The notes under the pieces were generated by a model. It saw only the letters and a list, made by a program, of their open reading frames with translations. It searched no databases and was not told the origin of the DNA. Below, one piece after another: positions 23,356 through 32,800 of a DNA stretch of 64,000 bases. How positions within the stretch are numbered: the first letter of the stretch is position 1; every line of letters begins with the position of its first letter. The stretch lies in NCBI RefSeq assembly GCF_024733555.1, contig NZ_JANIOF010000001.1, positions 620,001-684,000 on the forward strand, in the 5' to 3' direction. A program made the position numbers and the translations under genes. Source of the DNA: Paenibacillus sp. SC116 (GTDB lineage: Bacteria > Bacillota > Bacilli > Paenibacillales > Paenibacillaceae).

Positions 23356-24279
23356 TTGGGAAAGGTCTTTACAAAATCGACGTGGGCATTACTATTATTA
23401 GTCTTTATTTGGGGTGGAAGTTGGCCGATCTATAAAATGGCTGTGCCTTATACGCCCCCGTTATTATTTGCAGGTATGCGTACATTGATTGGGGGGCTTA
23501 TACTTGCAGCTCTCCTATATAAAATGAGAGACAGGATCAAATGGCGTGAAAATTGGTCGAAATATTGCATTTCCGCATTCTTGAATACGATTCTCTTTTT
23601 TGGGTTACAGACAGTAGGACTTAGTTATTTGCCAGGAGGACTGTTTTCAGTGCTTGTCTATTTTCAGCCCGTCCTACTTGGATTGTTTGCTTGGATTTGG
23701 CTTGGAGAGCACATGTCGCCGTTTAAAATCATCGGTATGATTATCGGATTTATTGGAATTGTAATTGTCAGTATGGACGGATTAACCGTTCATTTATCAA
23801 TCATTGGCGTTGTCTTAGGGTTGCTTATGGCATTGAGCTGGGCACTTGGTGTGGTTTATGTGAAGAAGGTGAGCAACGAAGTAGATGCTTTCTGGATGGT
23901 GTCTTTGCAGTTTATTATTGGTGGAGTTATTTTAATAGGCACTGGATCAATTGTTGAAAGCTGGTCAGCAATTGAATGGAATGGTAAGTACCTTCTGGGA
24001 CTCGGATACGGCGCCACTTTTGGCATTCCACTGGCATATCTCATTTACTATAAGCTTATTAATGCGGGAGAGGCAAGCAAAGTCGGTACATTCACGTTTC
24101 TTGTACCGATCATTGCAGTATTCAACAGTACGGTGTTTTTAGATGAACCGGTAACTTACCGCCTTGTCGTAGGGCTGTTATTAGTAGGTGTAAGTATTTA
24201 TTTCGTGAATTATCGCGGAAAAAAGGTGAATGCTTCATTATTCAATAGAGCGCAGGCGAAATTTAATACGGAAAAGTAA
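23356..24279 (+). CDS. EamA/DMT-family transporter
   Basis: 307 residues from TTG 23356, with GAAGGGAGGA upstream. Ten hydrophobic segments in two EamA repeats: ALLLLVFIWGGSWPIYKMAV begins the first, FGMRTLIGGLILAAL-like segments continue, and the second starts at about residue 150 (SIIGVVLGLLMALSWALGVV). The inner motif FLEEP-like FLDEPVTYRLVVG is typical near the end. A metabolite exporter, substrate unknown; pairing with the upstream flavoprotein suggests export of the oxidised product. Confidence 0.85.
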   Translation: MGKVFTKSTWALLLLVFIWGGSWPIYKMAVPYTPPLLFAGMRTLIGGLILAALLYKMRDRIKWRENWSKYCISAFLNTILFFGLQTVGLSYLPGGLFSVLVYFQPVLLGLFAWIWLGEHMSPFKIIGMIIGFIGIVIVSMDGLTVHLSIIGVVLGLLMALSWALGVVYVKKVSNEVDAFWMVSLQFIIGGVILIGTGSIVESWSAIEWNGKYLLGLGYGATFGIPLAYLIYYKLINAGEASKVGTFTFLVPIIAVFNSTVFLDEPVTYRLVVGLLLVGVSIYFVNYRGKKVNASLFNRAQAKFNTEK

Positions 24280-24432
24280 AAGCGTAAGTTCTAGAGTAGC
24301 CAGAAATATTGTAGAACTTGGCACACCATGACGTTAGTACATTGAATTATCTGCTTACATCAACGGAAAAACACTACAAGGATGGATGCCTAACGTCATT
24401 ATAGGTTGAAAATAAAAGTCTGTTTCCTAGTA

Positions 24433-24585
24433 ATATCCCCTTTAAGTAGACACTCAAAAAAGACCGCATGTTATCATGTGGAAAAGAGTACCTTGAAGGG
24501 GATATTTTTTATGTCTAAAAAAGGACCAGTATTTCAACAGTATACGGATGACTTCAAATCAGAAAAACAATCGAGATTCCTCTAA
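24433..24585 (+). mobile_element. IS3-family left-end remnant with truncated transposase ORF
   Basis: ATATCCCCTTTAAGTAGACA (24433 on) resembles the terminal region of IS3/IS150-type elements. An ORF at 24511-24585 encodes MSKKGPVFQQYTDDFKSEKQ and then SRFL before a stop. This is the start of an OrfA-type transposase (family form MSKKGQxFQxYTxEFK). The rest of the transposase and the right end are absent. Inactive. Confidence 0.55.
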
Positions 24586-24686
24586 GGTTACCGAACCTAT
24601 ATTCTTTTATAAAGTAGATACAACGTAATATTCGTTAAGAAAACTTCTAAAAAAAGACTGAATTATATACCGTCCAGTTGTATAAA

Positions 24687-24731
24687 AAGAGCCCTTGCAT
24701 CCGTTTTGCGATTGCAGGGGCTCTTGCGTTT
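24687..24731 (+). terminator. Intrinsic terminator
   Basis: AAGAGCCCTTGCA (24687-24699) with TGCAGGGGCTCTT (24713-24725), one G-U pair, followed by GCGTTTT. It lies in the decayed region and could serve either side. Confidence 0.7.
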
Positions 24732-24789
24732 TAGATTACAGTCGACAGAATTAAATACCTTAGGTGAGCTGCCATGAAAGGGATATATG

Positions 24790-24964
24790 CTACAATTTGT
24801 TTTTCTGTAACTTTTCAAATAGGTTCATGCACTCTTCCAGTAAACGAGATTTTCTTTTGGCGCCAATGAGCCACCCAAATGAAACAGGGGTTTGATGAAA
24901 ATCTTTCAGTTCAATAGGTACTATCTGCTTTTGCTGAACAAGAGGATGTTCAAAAAGAGGCCAC
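24790..24964 (-). pseudogene. LysR-family regulator, C-terminal fragment
   Basis: On the minus strand the frame ending at 24790 reads WPLFEHPLVQQKQIVPIELK, then DFHQTPVSFGWLIGAKRKSR and LLEECMNLFEKLQKNKL. The pattern is the end of a LysR effector domain (ivPielkdf...vsfgwlig.kr). All of the DNA-binding part is missing. It runs straight into the oppositely oriented dehydrogenase fragment, a deletion junction. Confidence 0.55.
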
Positions 24965-24965
24965 C

Positions 24966-25151
24966 CTTACCGCGACGCTAGGTTATCTCAATGTGTATAA
25001 AGATGTTATCGCTATGATCGCTTCTGGACAGTTGGATGTCAAATCAATTATCACCAAAAAGATCGCACTGGACAACATTATTGAGGACGGCTTCCAAGCA
25101 CTGACTACCGATAAGAGCCAAGCGAAAATTCTAGTTAGCCCTGAAATGTAA
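24966..25151 (+). pseudogene. 2,3-butanediol/zinc-dependent alcohol dehydrogenase, C-terminal fragment
   Basis: The frame ending TAA 25149-25151 reads LGYLNVYKDVIAMIASGQLD, then VKSIITKKIALDNIIEDGFQ and ALTTDKSQAKILVSPEM. This is the conserved C-terminus of 2,3-butanediol dehydrogenase-type medium-chain dehydrogenases (xxlIaxGkidvkxlITxkixLxxixexGFxaL-xxKsxxKILV). About 60 of about 350 residues remain and no start is present. It keeps its own terminator. Confidence 0.65.
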
Positions 25152-25175
25152 ATATTAAAAAACACATGTAATTTA

Positions 25176-25218
25176 AAAAGCAGAGCACGGTAGCTATCGC
25201 CGCGCTCTGCTTTTCTAT
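25176..25218 (+). terminator. Intrinsic terminator
   Basis: AAAAGCAGAGC (25176-25186) with GCTCTGCTTTT (25204-25214), then CTAT. It belongs to the remnant dehydrogenase gene. Confidence 0.8.
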
Positions 25219-25417
25219 AGAGTCTTAAGGTCGCATGACAGCGAATTTATATATTTTATCGAATGAGTTTCTAAGGTAGCCGTAATGACAGCACTCGCGG
25301 CTCACATCATTGTTAAACTGTTTGAATAATTCTATTGATTTCTCACAAAGGGTTATGTTTAACTATAGATGTGAAATTGTATTTCTACTTTTTTCCTGCG
25401 AAAGGGGATGTTTTTAA

Positions 25418-25453
25418 ATGACTGCTTATATGGTATTGGTGGTTTTAACTTAA
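25418..25453 (+). CDS. 11-codon leader peptide of the rsgA-like/APH operon
   Basis: AAAGGGGA (25401-25408) sits 9 bases before ATG 25418; the peptide is MTAYMVLVVLT, then TAA. It is 270 bases upstream of the GTPase gene and directly upstream of three terminator-like hairpins. A short, well-translated ORF before stacked terminators is the standard layout of ribosome-stalling attenuation in antibiotic-inducible Gram-positive genes. Stalling at the hydrophobic VLVVL stretch would be the trigger (inferred). Confidence 0.6.
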   Translation: MTAYMVLVVLT

Positions 25454-25461
25454 CCGAATAT

Positions 25462-25533
25462 CGGGTGTAGTAAATTCCAATCTTTGATTATAGCTTGGAA
25501 TGAGAAAAACCGGGAATATCACCCGTGTTTTTT
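25462..25533 (+). terminator. Attenuator hairpin 1
   Basis: CGGGTG (25462-25467) pairs with CACCCG (25520-25525), followed by TGTTTTTT. An inner hairpin ATTCCAA with TTGGAAT fills the loop. It begins 9 bases after the leader-peptide stop, so a ribosome stalled on the leader could alter its folding. Confidence 0.55.
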
Positions 25534-25576
25534 GCTATGCCGTAAACAGTAACCTTTCGTGAATACTGCTGTTAGC

Positions 25577-25605
25577 GGGATACGATGATGGTCGTATCCC
25601 TTTTT
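25577..25605 (+). terminator. Attenuator hairpin 2 (strong terminator)
   Basis: GGGATACGA (25577-25585) and TCGTATCCC (25592-25600) form a perfect 9-bp stem with a 6-base loop, followed by TTTTT. It lies between the leader ORF and the GTPase gene, where a constitutive terminator would block expression. Confidence 0.75.
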
Positions 25606-25633
25606 GATTATAAGCCGACTTTTTGGCTTTTCG

Positions 25634-25680
25634 CCGCGAAACAGCAGCTTCTTAGGAGGCTGCTTGTTCGCGGTATTTTT
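25634..25680 (+). terminator. Attenuator hairpin 3
   Basis: CCGCGAA (25634-25640) with TTCGCGG (25667-25673), plus inner CAGCAGC/GCTGC pairing, then TATTTTT. It is the last hairpin before the RsgA-like start at 25723. Confidence 0.65.
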
Positions 25681-25722
25681 ATGCCCAAAAACAACTTTAG
25701 TTTATAGGGAAGGATCGGTTCA

Positions 25723-26790
25723 ATGATTGATTTGAAACAATACGGCTATATCGAAGCCGAAACACCACCGATAGGTTTCATACCTGGAAGGGTTACAGAA
25801 CTTCAGCGTGATCAATATACGGTCATCACCGAACATGGAGAAGTGACAGCTGTATTGAAAGGCGCGTTCTACCACACTGCGGGGACTCGGGAAGATTTTC
25901 CGTGCGTTGGCGATTTTGTATTGCTGCAATACAACGAAAACGGAGCTTCGCGCATTGCCAAATTGCTGCCTCGCCGCTCGAAATTTTCCCGTGCTGACTA
26001 TTCGGGACACGCAGCAGAGTATGCCAAAACCATACTGGAGCAAGTCGTAGCAACGAATTTTGATTACGTATTTATCGTGTCGTCCCTAAACTGGGACTTC
26101 AAGGTCAGCCGTATCATGCGCTACCTGACACAGACACGGCAGAGCGGCGGCCAGCCTGTCGTAATCTTAACAAAAGCTGACTTGGCCCCGGATTTCAGCG
26201 CACCGTTAGCTGAGGTTCGGAAAACCGTTCCTGATGTGCCGGTACACGCAGTTTCTAGTCACACTGGGATTGGTTTAGACGGGTTGAGTGAATATCTGCA
26301 ACCAGGTAAAACCGTGGTATTCCTCGGCATGTCCGGCGTGGGAAAATCCTCGCTGCTAAATGCCTTGATGAATCAGGAAGTGATGACTGTCAAGGCTATC
26401 CGTGAGATCGACAGCCGGGGCCGGCATACAACAACGCATCGCCAGCTTTTCATGCTCCCTTCCGGCGCGATGGTTATTGATACGCCAGGTATGCGTGAAC
26501 TTGGGCTGTTCGATGCGGACGACGGGATCAGCGCGGGATTTAACGATGTGGAGGAAATATTCACACAGTGTCGCTTCAATAACTGCCGTCATCAGACGGA
26601 GCCGGGCTGCGCAGTTCTTGCAGCCCTTACTAATGGATCATTGGCGCCAGAGCATTGGGAGCGTTACCTTGTGCAGAAGAGGGAAAACAAGTTTGTGGAT
26701 GATAAATCGAGGTATCTCATAGATAAACGGGCGTGGAAAAAGTCGATTACCATGCAACATAAGAGTAAAAAAGGAGGATACAAAAAATGA
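25723..26790 (+). CDS. RsgA-like ribosome small-subunit-dependent GTPase
   Basis: 355 residues; ATG after GGGAAGGATCGGTTCA. The N-terminal OB fold (about 1-100) binds the 30S subunit. The circularly permuted GTPase then shows NKxD as LTKADLAP, G1 as GMSGVGKSSLLNAL, G2 as RGRHTTTHRQL and G3 as DTPGMREL, in the G4-G1-G2-G3 order typical of RsgA/YjeQ. A C-terminal zinc finger follows (CRFNNCRHQTEPGC). RsgA acts in 30S maturation. This copy lies in an operon with an APH-like kinase behind an attenuator leader, so it may be a specialised paralogue for ribosome-targeting stress. The stop overlaps the next ATG. Confidence 0.88.
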   Translation: MIDLKQYGYIEAETPPIGFIPGRVTELQRDQYTVITEHGEVTAVLKGAFYHTAGTREDFPCVGDFVLLQYNENGASRIAKLLPRRSKFSRADYSGHAAEYAKTILEQVVATNFDYVFIVSSLNWDFKVSRIMRYLTQTRQSGGQPVVILTKADLAPDFSAPLAEVRKTVPDVPVHAVSSHTGIGLDGLSEYLQPGKTVVFLGMSGVGKSSLLNALMNQEVMTVKAIREIDSRGRHTTTHRQLFMLPSGAMVIDTPGMRELGLFDADDGISAGFNDVEEIFTQCRFNNCRHQTEPGCAVLAALTNGSLAPEHWERYLVQKRENKFVDDKSRYLIDKRAWKKSITMQHKSKKGGYKK

Positions 26791-27803
26791 ATAACGATGA
26801 TGAAAGATTTGTAAAGCCCGAAATACTGGCGCTTGTTTTGAGTAAAATGCTCGACAAGACGATAATCCGCGCAGATTATCAACTCAAAGAGTTGCAGGGT
26901 GGGACAGTAGGAGATGTTCAGCTTGTAACAGGCATGGTTGAAACTTCCGATGGTGAAAATCTGCTGTATAAGGTGGTTTGGAAAACACAGAAAAAATTTG
27001 AGCGTTATGGTGATCCGAATTCATGGCGAAGGGAATATGACCTCTATTCATCGGATATCAAACAGCTTTTCTCCGATTCGTTCCGTTGTCCGGAGTGTTA
27101 TCACGCCGAAATAAATGGCGATGAGATTCAACTGTGGATGGAATATATTGATGGTGTGTCAGGCTTACATCTGACCTCGGAAATGTATGAACATATAGCC
27201 GAGGAATTGGGGCGATTTCAAGGCAAGCTGTACACGGAACAACCAATCGTATTGCAGAATCTGCCCAATTTAAGCAAGGTTGAGTTTACGAAAAACTACT
27301 ATCTGCGGTATCGGTCATGGAATGTTTTGTATGATTATATACGCTCCGATGACTGCGAAATTCCGAAGCACCTGTGTAAAATGCTCATAGACTTAGACAA
27401 CAATGCGGACGAAATATTCAGTCGCATTGAAAAGCTACCAATCGTGCTTTGCCACAGAGATTTTTGGGTGGCAAACCTATTCTATTCGGACAGTAAAATC
27501 GTACTTATCGATTTGGATACCTCCGGATGGGGGTACATGGGCGAGGATATCGCGAGTTTAATAACGGATGAAGCGGACGTCTGTCATATGGTTGAATACT
27601 ACCAAAAATGCATTCCGGCGTATTATAGGGGTTTTTCGGAATATGCGGATGTGTCCCATATCTCCGATCATTGTATCTATGAACTAATCCTTGCTATGTT
27701 CGGATACAGGCTTGTGGAGTGGTATAAATTCGCTGAGTCGCCCGAAGATAAATTATTGCACCTTACTACTTTGCAAAAAATCCATGAAATGAGAAATAGG
27801 TAG
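26787..27803 (+). CDS. APH-type phosphotransferase (aminoglycoside/choline-kinase fold)
   Basis: 338 residues; ATG overlaps the GTPase stop (ATGA), with AAAAAAGGAGGA upstream. The kinase core is visible: LLYKVVWKTQKKFERYG contains the ATP-binding lysine, IVLCHRDFWVANLFYSDSKI carries the catalytic HxDxxxxN (HRDFWVAN), and VLIDLDTSGWGYMGEDIASL supplies the Mg-binding DxD. Family members phosphorylate aminoglycosides, macrolides, homoserine or choline; the target cannot be read directly. Co-transcription with an RsgA-like ribosome factor and a leader attenuator makes antibiotic modification a reasonable inference. Confidence 0.8.
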   Translation: MNNDDERFVKPEILALVLSKMLDKTIIRADYQLKELQGGTVGDVQLVTGMVETSDGENLLYKVVWKTQKKFERYGDPNSWRREYDLYSSDIKQLFSDSFRCPECYHAEINGDEIQLWMEYIDGVSGLHLTSEMYEHIAEELGRFQGKLYTEQPIVLQNLPNLSKVEFTKNYYLRYRSWNVLYDYIRSDDCEIPKHLCKMLIDLDNNADEIFSRIEKLPIVLCHRDFWVANLFYSDSKIVLIDLDTSGWGYMGEDIASLITDEADVCHMVEYYQKCIPAYYRGFSEYADVSHISDHCIYELILAMFGYRLVEWYKFAESPEDKLLHLTTLQKIHEMRNR

Positions 27804-28004
27804 ATGAATAACAAAAACAAATTCTTATTTCTCAAAGTCTGACGATTAACCAATTAGAAAATCGCGCTACATCAACAGCTCTAGCCTACAACTTTATTTA
27901 CTTTCTACAAAAGTCGCTATTTGGGCGGCTTTTTTTATTGGACAGGGAGTTTGATTCATCCGGTGATTTGGTGTCAAACCGCCTTCCGGGGAGTGAGCCT
28001 GATT

Positions 28005-28624
28005 CACAAAGGGGGAGAAATCGGCGCCGTGATGGTGTCTACGAATATGGCAGGACGCGGCGTAGATATTCGGCTCGGCGGCGGCAACCCCACGCAAGCA
28101 GAGGTTGTCGCCAAGCTGGGCGGGTTGTATGTGATTGGTCTCATGTGAACGAAAGCGTGCGGATCGACGACCAACTGCGCGGGCGTTCCGGCCGCCAAGG
28201 TGATCCGGGAGCTTCCGTATTTTTCGTAAGTTTGGAGGACGAGTTGTTGCTTCGGTTCGGCATCAATAAAGCGATTCGCGCTCCTAGGCAGGATGAGGCT
28301 CTCGAAGAATCGGTGCTCCGCAGCCAAATTGCGCATATTCAGCGTTTTATTATGGGCCAAAACTTCCATATTCGTCAGGAACTGAACTGTTATTCAGATA
28401 TGGTGGAGGATCAGAGGCGAATTCTATACGAGGAGCCGCTCGGAGGTTCGAATGATTCGGCAAAGTTTGAAGAGTTCGGGCTGAAGAGCCTTGCTTCCAC
28501 TCGGTCTTATATTATCAACGATCAATACATCCAGAATAGGCGCAGCTCGTGGACCGCAGTGCCCATATTTGCTTTTTGGATTCGCAAGATGTTGAGTCCG
28601 GTATTCAAATGGGCGAAATTATGA
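28005..28624 (+). pseudogene. SecA-like translocase fragment, frameshifted
   Basis: The first frame has KGGEIGAVMVSTNMAGRGVD, then IRLGGG and VVAKLGGLYVIGL. After a frameshift near 28142 the other frame carries NESVRIDDQLRGRSGRQGDP, then GASVFFVSLEDELLLRFG. These are the SecA helicase motifs V and VI (ATNMAGRGTDI, ESRRIDxQLRGRSGRQGDPG). The remaining 150 residues are the start of the helical wing/scaffold region, followed by an atypical tail. N-terminal motor domain, preprotein cross-linking domain and zinc tail are all missing. The conserved T of GRGTDI is V here. A remnant of secA or an accessory secA2. Confidence 0.7.
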
Positions 28625-29162
28625 TCGAGAAGAATATGAGCAGACTCCTGTTATTAGGAGATTGCTCATATAATGTAGGAAACGGCCTGTGAGATTAGCA
28701 ACGAGGGCAGGGGGCGATTCCACCTATGTCATCAAAATAAAGAACACGCTATTTTCAGAGTCTTCTTTATTTTTGATAGTGGATCGCGAGTAGAATGAAT
28801 TTTAAATAAATATATGTTTATGTTTGTTAAGCTGCTGTTTCAATCAAAAGCGGAAATGCTTTTTTTTGTATAGGGCTCTTAATCTCTGGTATGGATGACC
28901 AAAAAAGAATTTTCCCCCTGTATTGTATAATAATCTCCCTATCGCAAGTGAAAGTTTAGCACTACTATAAGGGTAGGTTTCGATAACTTTCATGTATTTA
29001 TGCTGTAACACTTTAATTAGTTACCGCTAAACCCTAGTTACGCGATTTGCAGCACCGAACTACCTGTATGATGAGCTGCTGTGATGTCAAGCCACTTTTT
29101 TAGTTTTACTGTAAGGATTTACAACCTACTAGAACCCGCACAATAGCAATAACCTGCCTAAT
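28625..29162. other. Intergenic, no supported gene
   Basis: No ORF with a ribosome site or recognisable domain. It marks the transition from the decayed region to the GC-richer biosynthetic locus, and any promoter of panD-NRPS1 should lie in or near it; none is convincing. Confidence 0.4.
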
Positions 29163-29312
29163 TAACATGAGCTCGTCCAATAGGATGAGCTTACTAGCAA
29201 CAAGATTCCACATATAAGCATGAGCTTGTCAGTCAACTTGCCCCCTCACAATCGCATGAAATTACCTATTCAACTCTGATCCCACACATAAGCATGAACT
29301 TACTTATTCCGT
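29163..29312. repeat. Degenerate direct repeats around ATGAGCTT
   Basis: ATGAGCT-like cores occur at 29167, 29185, 29220, 29256 and 29294. The last three are spaced 36-38 bases and share flanks such as CACATATAAGC, CACAATCGC and CACATAAGC before the core. Copies are diverged. Meaning unknown. Confidence 0.4.
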
Positions 29313-29451
29313 ACGAACAGCTACATTGTCAAGCGTTTGTCACAGAATTACTTTTTTCAAAGGGCTGGATTGCTTCAGCTTGTTCTTTTCGTTAAGTCAG
29401 AGAAAGAACGTTCATTTTATCCAAAGACTACTCCATAAGGAGAGTGAATTC

Positions 29452-29835
29452 ATGTTTAGAGAAATGCATAAGTCCAAAATTCACCGTGCTGTTGTGACAG
29501 AGGCCAATTTGAATTACGTAGGAAGCATAACCATCGATCAGGATATTTTAGATGCATCGAATATCTTGGAGAACGAAAAAGTGCAAATTGTCAATATAAA
29601 TAATGGAGCCAGGCTAGAGACGTATGTTATAACCGGCCCAAGAGGATCGGGAATGGTTTGCTTGAACGGCGCTGCTGCCAGACTGGTGCAGCCTGGGGAC
29701 CGCGTCATTATTATTTCTTATGCAATGATGGAGGAATCGATGGCCCGCACGTATCGTCCGCATGTTGTCATTATGGACGAGCATAATCGCATCGTGACGG
29801 AGGATTATCAGGAACTGCATTCCACAACGGTGTGA
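29452..29835 (+). CDS. panD: Aspartate 1-decarboxylase PanD
   Basis: 127 residues from ATG 29452 ([20 protein letters not shown]), with AAGGAGAG upstream; the frame extends earlier without support. PanD makes beta-alanine from aspartate with a pyruvoyl cofactor formed by self-cleavage at Gly-Ser; [15 protein letters not shown] carries that site. [20 protein letters not shown] and then [20 protein letters not shown] are the other signature segments. Length is normal (126 in E. coli). It is 28 bases upstream of the NRPS1 start. Pantothenate genes panB/panC are not nearby, so its place suggests beta-alanine supply for this biosynthetic locus. Confidence 0.93.
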   Translation: MFREMHKSKIHRAVVTEANLNYVGSITIDQDILDASNILENEKVQIVNINNGARLETYVITGPRGSGMVCLNGAAARLVQPGDRVIIISYAMMEESMARTYRPHVVIMDEHNRIVTEDYQELHSTTV

Positions 29836-29863
29836 TAAAACACAGAACGGAGGGCTGCCGACA

Positions 29864-32800
29864 ATGAGAACCATCCGTAATTTGTCCAGCGTATTGCTGG
29901 AGCGCAAGGAAAATAATGCGGGAATTTTATTTTGCGAAAGTGGTCAGGAACGCTACTTGTCGTACAGCCAATTACATGCAATGGCGGGAAGAGCACTCCA
30001 TCTGCTGCGCGAGCAGGGCCTTGGTCCAGGCGACTTTGCCGTCTTGCAGACGGAAGATAACGAGCGATTTATCCTTCTGTTCTGGGCTTGTGTGCTTGGA
30101 GGTATTGTCCCCGTACCTGTGACGGCTGCGCGTACAGACGAAGGACGCAAAAAGCTGATCCAAGTATGCAAGCAATTGAAAGCGCTTATATTTCTCTGCG
30201 ATGAAGAGCTTTGGCCGGGAATTCAAGGCCACGCTTTGAAGCACGGAGAAGCGGAGGTGCTGGCCCAGCTCGAGTCTGGCAGAGTGCCAATTGCGGAGGT
30301 GCTTGTGGCGGCTGCCGATGCAGACCGGCCTATGGCGGAGCCGTATGACGCAGCCGAGACAGACACCGCATTCATCCAGTTTACATCGGGCTCTACCGGA
30401 GACCCCAAGGGAGTCGTACTGACGCATGGCAATCTTCTGTCGAACATGCGAGCCATTATCCAAGGGGCGCAGTCGACAGAGCGGGATTCTTCGCTAAGCT
30501 GGTTACCGCTGACGCATGATATGGGGCTCATCGGCTTTCATCTTTCGCCGCTGTTTTGTGGCATGAATCAGTTGCACTTGCCGACCTCGACGTTTGTGCT
30601 TCATCCGATGAAATGGCTGGAACTTACGCATAAGCATCGGGTGACATGCCTCTCTTCGCCGAACTTCGGTTATGTGCATTTTCTGCAGCACTGGAAGCCA
30701 GAAAGGGCGTCCGCATGGGATTTGTCTTGCGTCAGGCTGATTTTTAACGGAGCCGAACCGATATCGATCACTCATTGCCGCGATTTTTTGGAGGCGATGA
30801 AGCCGTACGGGTTAAAAGGGAATTGCATTTTCCCGGTATACGGGCTTGCTGAAGCGAGTCTGGCCGTGACGTTCCCGGGTACGGAAGAACTCCTAAATAC
30901 CGTTAAGGTTGAGCGGCAATCACTCGCTGTTGGACAGCCTGTACGAATGGCTGCACAAGATGATCATGCCGTGATCGAGATCGTCGAACTGGGTTTCCCC
31001 GTACAAGAGTGCGAGGTGTGCATTTGTGACGAAGCCGGAAACCCTTCGGCGTCAGGCATCGTAGGCTTGATTCATATTAGAGGCCGTAACGTTACAAGCG
31101 GCTACTATAAGCGGCCCGATGTAAACAAGCAAACAATTTCCCCCGACGGATGGCTGAATACGGGAGATTTGGGTTTCTTACTGGAAGGGCGTTTATATGT
31201 GACCGGTCGCATGAAGGACGTCATTTTCGTCAATGGGCAAAATGTGTATCCGCATGATCTGGAGGCGTTGATTAGTGGCCTGAAAGGAGCCGAAATCGGG
31301 AAAACGGCGATTACCGCCGTTCAAGATGAGACGACCAAACAGGATGCGATCGCCGTTTTTATTCAACATCGAGGTAAGATCAGCGGATTTGTACCGCTGA
31401 TGACCGAGGTGAAAAAACTGCTGAACGGATCAGCTGGTCTCGATGTTGTTTTTGTTGTCCCCGTTCGACGAATTCCGAAAACGACCTCCGGCAAAATTCA
31501 ACGCTACCTATTGGCGGAGACGTTGCACGAAGGCGAGTTTGCCGATGTGCTTGCCGAACTGGCGGAACTGGAATCGTTGGCCGCGTCTACGCGCTGTGAT
31601 GCGGAAGGCGACGATGCCTTGCGCGGAGATGTCGGCTTGGAGCCGGCCACAGAGACGGAGCAGCGGATCGTGTCCATCTGGCGCGAGGTATTGAATAAGG
31701 ATTGCATAGGCCTGAAGGACAGCTTTCTTGAGAAAGGAGGCAATTCGCTCAAGGCGACCTATGCCGCGGCTAGGCTGCAAGAGGCGTTTGACGTCGAACT
31801 TACGCTAACAGAGCTGTTTTTGCATGATAAGGTGAGTGCGCTCGCCGCTTTGCTGGAGCAAAAGGCGCAGGAGGGTAAAGGAACTGCCACCACTGTTGCG
31901 CCGCCAGTGGCCAAAGCGGAGGAGAGGATGGTTTATCCGGCGACCTCGGCACAAAAGCGGCTGTTCATTTTGGAACAGCTAAATCCGGGGCTGCTCAACT
32001 ACCATCTGTCGTTTGCGGTCCAGGTGAAGGGCCCTCTTAATATCGAACGATTCCATATGGCATGGCGGGCGCTTATCGAGCGTCATCCAGCGCTGCGGAC
32101 GTCCTTTTATATGGAAGAAGGAAATGTGATGCAGCGCATCGATCAGGGGGGAGAGCCACCACTTGCCGTCGTTGACGGAAGAGGCTGGTCGGCGTCTACG
32201 CTGGCGCTGCGGCAGCGCAGCTTCCTGCAGCCGTTTCGTTTAGAGCAAGCGCCGCTGCTGCGCATGGAGCTTGTGCGCCTGGAGCACGAGTCCAACATGC
32301 TGCTGCTGGATATGCATCATATCATTACGGATGGAACATCGATGGGCATTTTGATGTCCGATCTTATGAAGTTTTACGAGGTGAACGCATCGGAGGCGTT
32401 ATCCATTCATGGCGGGGATATAGCGCTGTGGGAGAAAGCGGGCCGAAGCGAAGGCTGGCTGGAGCGCCAGAAACTTTATTGGCGCGAAATCTTTCGGAAT
32501 GGCGTGCCATCTCCGACGCTTCCGTCCCCCCTTCCAAGGCCGCATACGCCAAGCTATCGCGGGGCAATTGAGCGCTTCGAGCTGGATCCAGAACTTGCCG
32601 GATCGCTGCGGGCGTTGGCTAGACACGAAGGCGTAACGTTATACACCGTCTTGCTCTCGATTTATTATGTGTTACTCGCGAAATATACGGACGAATTGGA
32701 CATCGTTGTCGGCACGGCAGCCGCGAGACGGGTGCGGCCGGAGCTGCAAGGCGTAGTCGGGATGTTCGTCAATATGGTTCCGATCCGCCTGCGTGGGGAA

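Noticed and set aside
29160-29320. Possible CRISPR array from the ATGAGCTT repeats
   Set aside because: Copies are diverged, spacing is irregular (18, 35, 36, 38), repeats are shorter than a CRISPR repeat, and no cas gene lies in the window.
29864-31550. First domain of NRPS1 as an ordinary amino-acid A domain
   Set aside because: The THDMGLIGFHLSPLF and SSPNFGY segments are those of acyl-AMP ligases, and no C domain precedes it.
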